Source of the DNA: Acidobacteriota bacterium
Lineage (GTDB): Bacteria; Acidobacteriota; Vicinamibacteria; Vicinamibacterales; UBA2999
Length of the DNA: 7,380 nt
Assembly: GCA_013813075.1 (NCBI GenBank)
Contig: JACCSI010000315.1
Coordinates: 1-7,380, forward strand
Direction: 5' to 3'
The notes below the pieces were generated by a model that saw only the letters and a list, made by a program, of their open reading frames with translations, was not told where the DNA came from and searched no databases. Below are positions 5,248-7,380 of the stretch, in pieces. The translations under genes and the position numbers were made by a program. How positions within the stretch are numbered: position 1 is the stretch's first letter; every line of letters begins with the position of its first letter.

Positions 5248-6510
5248 AGACGTACGGTCCGTCCCCTCGTTCTCGTGCTCGCGCTTCTCGCGCTGGCACC
5301 GGTCGCCGCCGAAAACGGCCGAGACCTCGCGAAAGTCGCGCCCGAGGCGGTCGGCGTCTCCACGGTTCGATTGAAACGTCTCGATGCCGGCATGCAGCGA
5401 TTCGTTGATGAGGGGCGGCTCGCCGGCGTCACGACACTGTTCGCCCGCAGGGGTAAGGTCGTCAACTTCAACGCCTACGGCAAGAAGGACGCGCGCGCCA
5501 CCAACCCGCTGCAGAGGGATTCGATCTTCCGTATCTATTCGATGACGAAACCGATTGCCGGCGTCGCGATGATGATGCTCTTCGAGGAAGGCAAGTGGCG
5601 GCTCGACGACCCGGTGTCTCGCTACATTCCGGAGTTCGCGAAGCTGCAGGTCTACGTGGGCGACAACCCCGATGGCACCATGAAGCTCGAAGATGCGCGC
5701 CGGCCGATGACCCTGCGTGAGATCATGACGCACTCGGCAGGGCTTGGTTACGTGCTCAATTCCGCGAACGCGGTCGACCGTCTGGTCATCAAGGAACAGA
5801 TTCTGAATCCCGCAGCTCCGCTGCAGACCATGATCGACAAGTTGTCCAAGACGCCGCTGATGGCGCAGCCCGGCACGCGCTGGTATTACAGCATTGCGGT
5901 GGACGTGCAGGGGTATCTCGTCGAGAAAATCTCCGGCCAGCCGTTTGCCGATTTCCTGCAGTCGCGGCTGTTTGCCCCGCGTGGGATGAAGGACACCGGC
6001 TTTTACGTGCCCCAGGCCAAGCTCGGACGCCTTGCGCGGGTGCATACGGACGGCGCCGGCGGGGCACTTGCGCCGCCCGCGGACGATGCGGTGGACGTGA
6101 CGACGCCTCCGCTTGGCCCCTCGGGGGGTGGCGGTCTGTTTTCCACGCTGGACGACTACATGCGCTTCGCGCAGATGATGGCCAATGGCGGAGAGTTCGG
6201 CGACACGCGCTATCTGTCCCCGCGCACGGTGCAGATGATGCGCACGAACCATCTGCAGGCCGACCCGCTCAAGACAGTGCGCCCCGGCACCGGATGGGGC
6301 CTTGGCTTTCGCACTGTGATGGATGCGGCCGCTGCGGGCGAGCCTGTCGGCGACGGCACGTTCGACTGGTTCGGACTGGCGGGAAGCTGGTTCTGGATCG
6401 ATCCGGTCAACGATGTCGTGTTTGTCGGCATGATTCAGCACCGCGGCCGCGCCAACGACGAGATCCGCATGCTGTCGCGCAATCTGGTGTACCAGGCGTT
6501 GGTGAATTGA
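5245..6510 (+). CDS. Secreted serine hydrolase, beta-lactamase class C/EstB-like family
   Basis: This 421-residue protein has a signal peptide (about residues 1-22, ending PVAA-E). The catalytic motif S-M-T-K is at 99-102 in FRIYSMTKPIAGVAMM, with S99 the nucleophile and K102 the general base. The second motif is RWYYSIAVD (Y215 the likely catalytic Tyr, Ser in place of the Asn of true class C enzymes). The third is WFGLAGSWFWIDP near 375, replacing the KTG of beta-lactamases. Ser-x-x-Lys with YS and a W-x-G motif is the pattern of EstB-type esterases, transesterases and D-amino-peptidase-like enzymes, so an ester or peptide substrate is more likely than a beta-lactam. MTHSAGLGY and PSGGGGLFSTLDDYMRFAQMM are standard family landmarks. 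Length is normal. It probably shares a transcript with the MBL hydrolase. Confidence 0.94.
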   Translation: MRRTVRPLVLVLALLALAPVAAENGRDLAKVAPEAVGVSTVRLKRLDAGMQRFVDEGRLAGVTTLFARRGKVVNFNAYGKKDARATNPLQRDSIFRIYSMTKPIAGVAMMMLFEEGKWRLDDPVSRYIPEFAKLQVYVGDNPDGTMKLEDARRPMTLREIMTHSAGLGYVLNSANAVDRLVIKEQILNPAAPLQTMIDKLSKTPLMAQPGTRWYYSIAVDVQGYLVEKISGQPFADFLQSRLFAPRGMKDTGFYVPQAKLGRLARVHTDGAGGALAPPADDAVDVTTPPLGPSGGGGLFSTLDDYMRFAQMMANGGEFGDTRYLSPRTVQMMRTNHLQADPLKTVRPGTGWGLGFRTVMDAAAAGEPVGDGTFDWFGLAGSWFWIDPVNDVVFVGMIQHRGRANDEIRMLSRNLVYQALVN

Positions 6511-6647
6511 CCGCCCCGTACGGCTTGGGTGCAGGGATGTTACGGCTCGACTGACGGTCTGTCGCGCGCGGCAACAGCGTCGTCATCCCGATGCTGGGGC
6601 ACCGGAGCCGTGAGCGCTTGTTTCCCGCGCCCCGGACGATCGGATCG
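6511..6647. other. Convergent intergenic spacer, no clear terminator
   Basis: This gap of 137 bases separates the convergent serine hydrolase and cupin genes. Short self-complementary pieces such as CCGTACGG occur, and ACGGCTC (6542-6548) has a complement at 6605-6611. Neither forms a stem followed by a T-tract. Termination here may be Rho-dependent; I see no gene. Confidence 0.4.
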
Positions 6648-7076
6648 CTAGGGCAGTGGAATATCGACGGCCACCCAGACCGCGGGCACGGTGCCCGTAT
6701 TTTCACCCCAGTGGGTCGTCGTCCGGCCTTCGGCGAATCCGTCACCAGGATTGGCAATCACCGCCGGCTTACCCTCCTGGTAATACGTCATCTGCCCCTG
6801 CAGCATGTAAGTAATGGCCGGTCGGTCGATGTGGTTATGCTCCGCGAGCACGCCGCCGGGCTGAACAGTGATGGTGCGCATGCGAAGCGCCCGCCCCCGC
6901 GTCGACGTCAGTTCGTGGGTCAGGTCGAGTGTGCGCAACATCACCTCGCTCTGGCCAACCGTCGCGGTCGGCGGCCGACGCTGGCCCGCGGCGTAGCCGC
7001 CGCTGAACACCAGAACGACGCCGGCGGTCACGGACCCGAGCACGCGTAGATACCGGGAACGATTCTGACAATGCAT
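6648..7076 (-). CDS. Exported single-domain cupin protein
   Basis: This 142-residue protein has an N-terminal hydrophobic segment (about residues 8-31, YLRVLGSVTAGVVLVFSGGYAAG) that is either a signal peptide or an anchor. A cupin domain follows. Motif 1 is PGGVLAEHNHIDRPAITYMLQG with H80 and H82. Motif 2 is NPGDGFAEGRTTTHWGENTG with H122. The Glu usually found four residues after the second His of motif 1 is absent; that position is Pro, as in the H-x-H-x-x-R-P cupins I recall. The metal site would thus rest on three histidines. The start at 7076 is supported by GGAGG five bases upstream (7082-7086). A longer frame from 7205 would put the signal peptide in the interior, so it was not used. 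The GNAT gene lies upstream in the same direction, but the 125-base gap leaves linkage open. The ligand is unknown. Confidence 0.88.
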   Translation of the reverse strand: MHCQNRSRYLRVLGSVTAGVVLVFSGGYAAGQRRPPTATVGQSEVMLRTLDLTHELTSTRGRALRMRTITVQPGGVLAEHNHIDRPAITYMLQGQMTYYQEGKPAVIANPGDGFAEGRTTTHWGENTGTVPAVWVAVDIPLP

Positions 7077-7081
7077 GGATT

Positions 7082-7086
7082 CCTCC
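7082..7086 (-). promoter_or_regulatory. Ribosome binding site that decides the cupin start
   Basis: GGAGG on the minus strand, five bases before the ATG at 7076, selects this start over an in-frame ATG at 7205. From 7076 the protein begins with a conventional exported N-terminus. No convincing promoter hexamers were found in the 7077-7201 gap. Confidence 0.65.
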
Positions 7087-7201
7087 GTCAATGGTCGCTT
7101 GCGACCCGAATTCGCATCAACACGCAGTCCAATCCACTCCATCACAACGCGCCATCCAGTCGCTGTCTCCCGCCGGCCCACGAATCCCGAGCTCGCTGCC
7201 G

Positions 7202-7380
7202 TCACTTGACGCGCGTCGCTTCGCCTTCGAGGAAGTCGCAGTACGCCTCGAAGCCCAGGCGTTCGTAGACGCGGCGCGCCGCCGCATTGTCGTGCCCGAC
7301 GTTGAGCACAATGGTCGGAATTCGTGTCGAGACCGCACCGGCCGCCACGGCGCTGGTGACGCGCGCTCCCAGGCCACGGC
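7202..7380 (-). CDS. GNAT-family N-acetyltransferase, C-terminal 58 residues, 5' part outside the window
   Basis: The minus-strand frame enters from the right edge and stops with TGA at 7202. It reads RGLGARVTSAVAAGAV, the acetyl-CoA pyrophosphate-binding loop of motif A (R-x-x-G-x-A form). Next comes PTIVLNVGHDNAAARRVYERLGF, the motif B strand and helix with the N-x-x-A-x-x-x-Y-x-x-x-GF signature of GNAT enzymes. The tail is EAYCDFLEGEATRVK. Such enzymes transfer an acetyl group from acetyl-CoA to an amine; the acceptor cannot be judged without the N-terminal half, which is outside the window. The order and spacing of the two motifs match the end of FR47-like GNAT proteins. It may be cotranscribed with the cupin gene 125 bases downstream. 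Confidence 0.88.
   Translation of the reverse strand, partial: RGLGARVTSAVAAGAVSTRIPTIVLNVGHDNAAARRVYERLGFEAYCDFLEGEATRVK

Noticed and set aside
5044..6441. 465-codon minus-strand frame opposite the serine hydrolase
   Set aside because: It is antisense to a gene with clear catalytic motifs and is His/Arg-rich, as expected from a high-GC shadow frame.
6542..6611. Inverted pair ACGGCTC/GAGCCGT as a terminator
   Set aside because: The seven-base arms are 56 bases apart and no T-tract follows; likely chance in GC-rich DNA.
7077..7205. N-terminal extension of the cupin to 7205
   Set aside because: It would bury the export signal, overlaps the stop of the GNAT gene, and ignores the good GGAGG before 7076.
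1..7380. Mobile elements, CRISPR arrays, tRNA or rRNA genes, defence systems
   Set aside because: No transposase or integrase motifs, regularly spaced repeats, cloverleaf sequences or known defence domains were recognised on either strand.

Overview
The window is a GC-rich, gene-dense stretch of bacterial chromosome. It holds nine complete protein genes and two genes cut by the window ends. Several proteins look, from memory, like families common in Acidobacteriota, especially the Vicinamibacteria side: the secreted HELTH metallopeptidase starting like a PD40/beta-propeller protein, the CPCC small protein, the WCGPC TlpA-like protein with an extra cysteine pair, and secreted MBL and class C-type serine hydrolases. 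This taxonomic guess is recollection, not a search result. No rRNA, tRNA, CRISPR array, transposase, phage gene or integration signature was seen.

Layout, left to right. A secreted MA-type metallopeptidase on the minus strand (1-681) has its 3' part beyond the left edge. A roughly 300-base spacer follows, then a plus-strand pair: a membrane-anchored TlpA-like thioredoxin (987-1631) and a 74-residue cysteine-containing small protein (1649-1873). These converge on a minus-strand pair: an SPFH/band-7 membrane protein (2110-2979) and, downstream of it, a 57-residue ribbon-helix-helix (RHH) protein (1890-2063). An endonuclease/exonuclease/phosphatase-fold enzyme (3143-3904) lies upstream on the same strand. 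Divergent from it is a plus-strand run: a 100-residue CPCC protein (3955-4257), a secreted metallo-beta-lactamase-fold hydrolase (4290-5210) and a secreted serine hydrolase of the beta-lactamase/EstB type (5245-6510). At the right edge two minus-strand genes follow: a secreted cupin (6648-7076) and the C-terminal end of a GNAT acetyltransferase (7202 to the edge).

Most of the gene content is ordinary: envelope-directed hydrolases, a thiol oxidoreductase and small lineage proteins. The most interesting part is the SPFH-RHH module. The gap between the two genes holds a perfect 8+8 bp inverted repeat. The SPFH promoter, with a consensus -35, carries an interrupted dyad centred on its -10 box. 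A 10-bp palindrome joins the SPFH ribosome binding site to its start codon. Together these suggest a tightly regulated membrane-scaffold operon, perhaps controlled by its own RHH protein. The MBL gene also appears to be transcribed as a leaderless mRNA. I do not see a convincing undescribed defence system or other novel multi-gene system.
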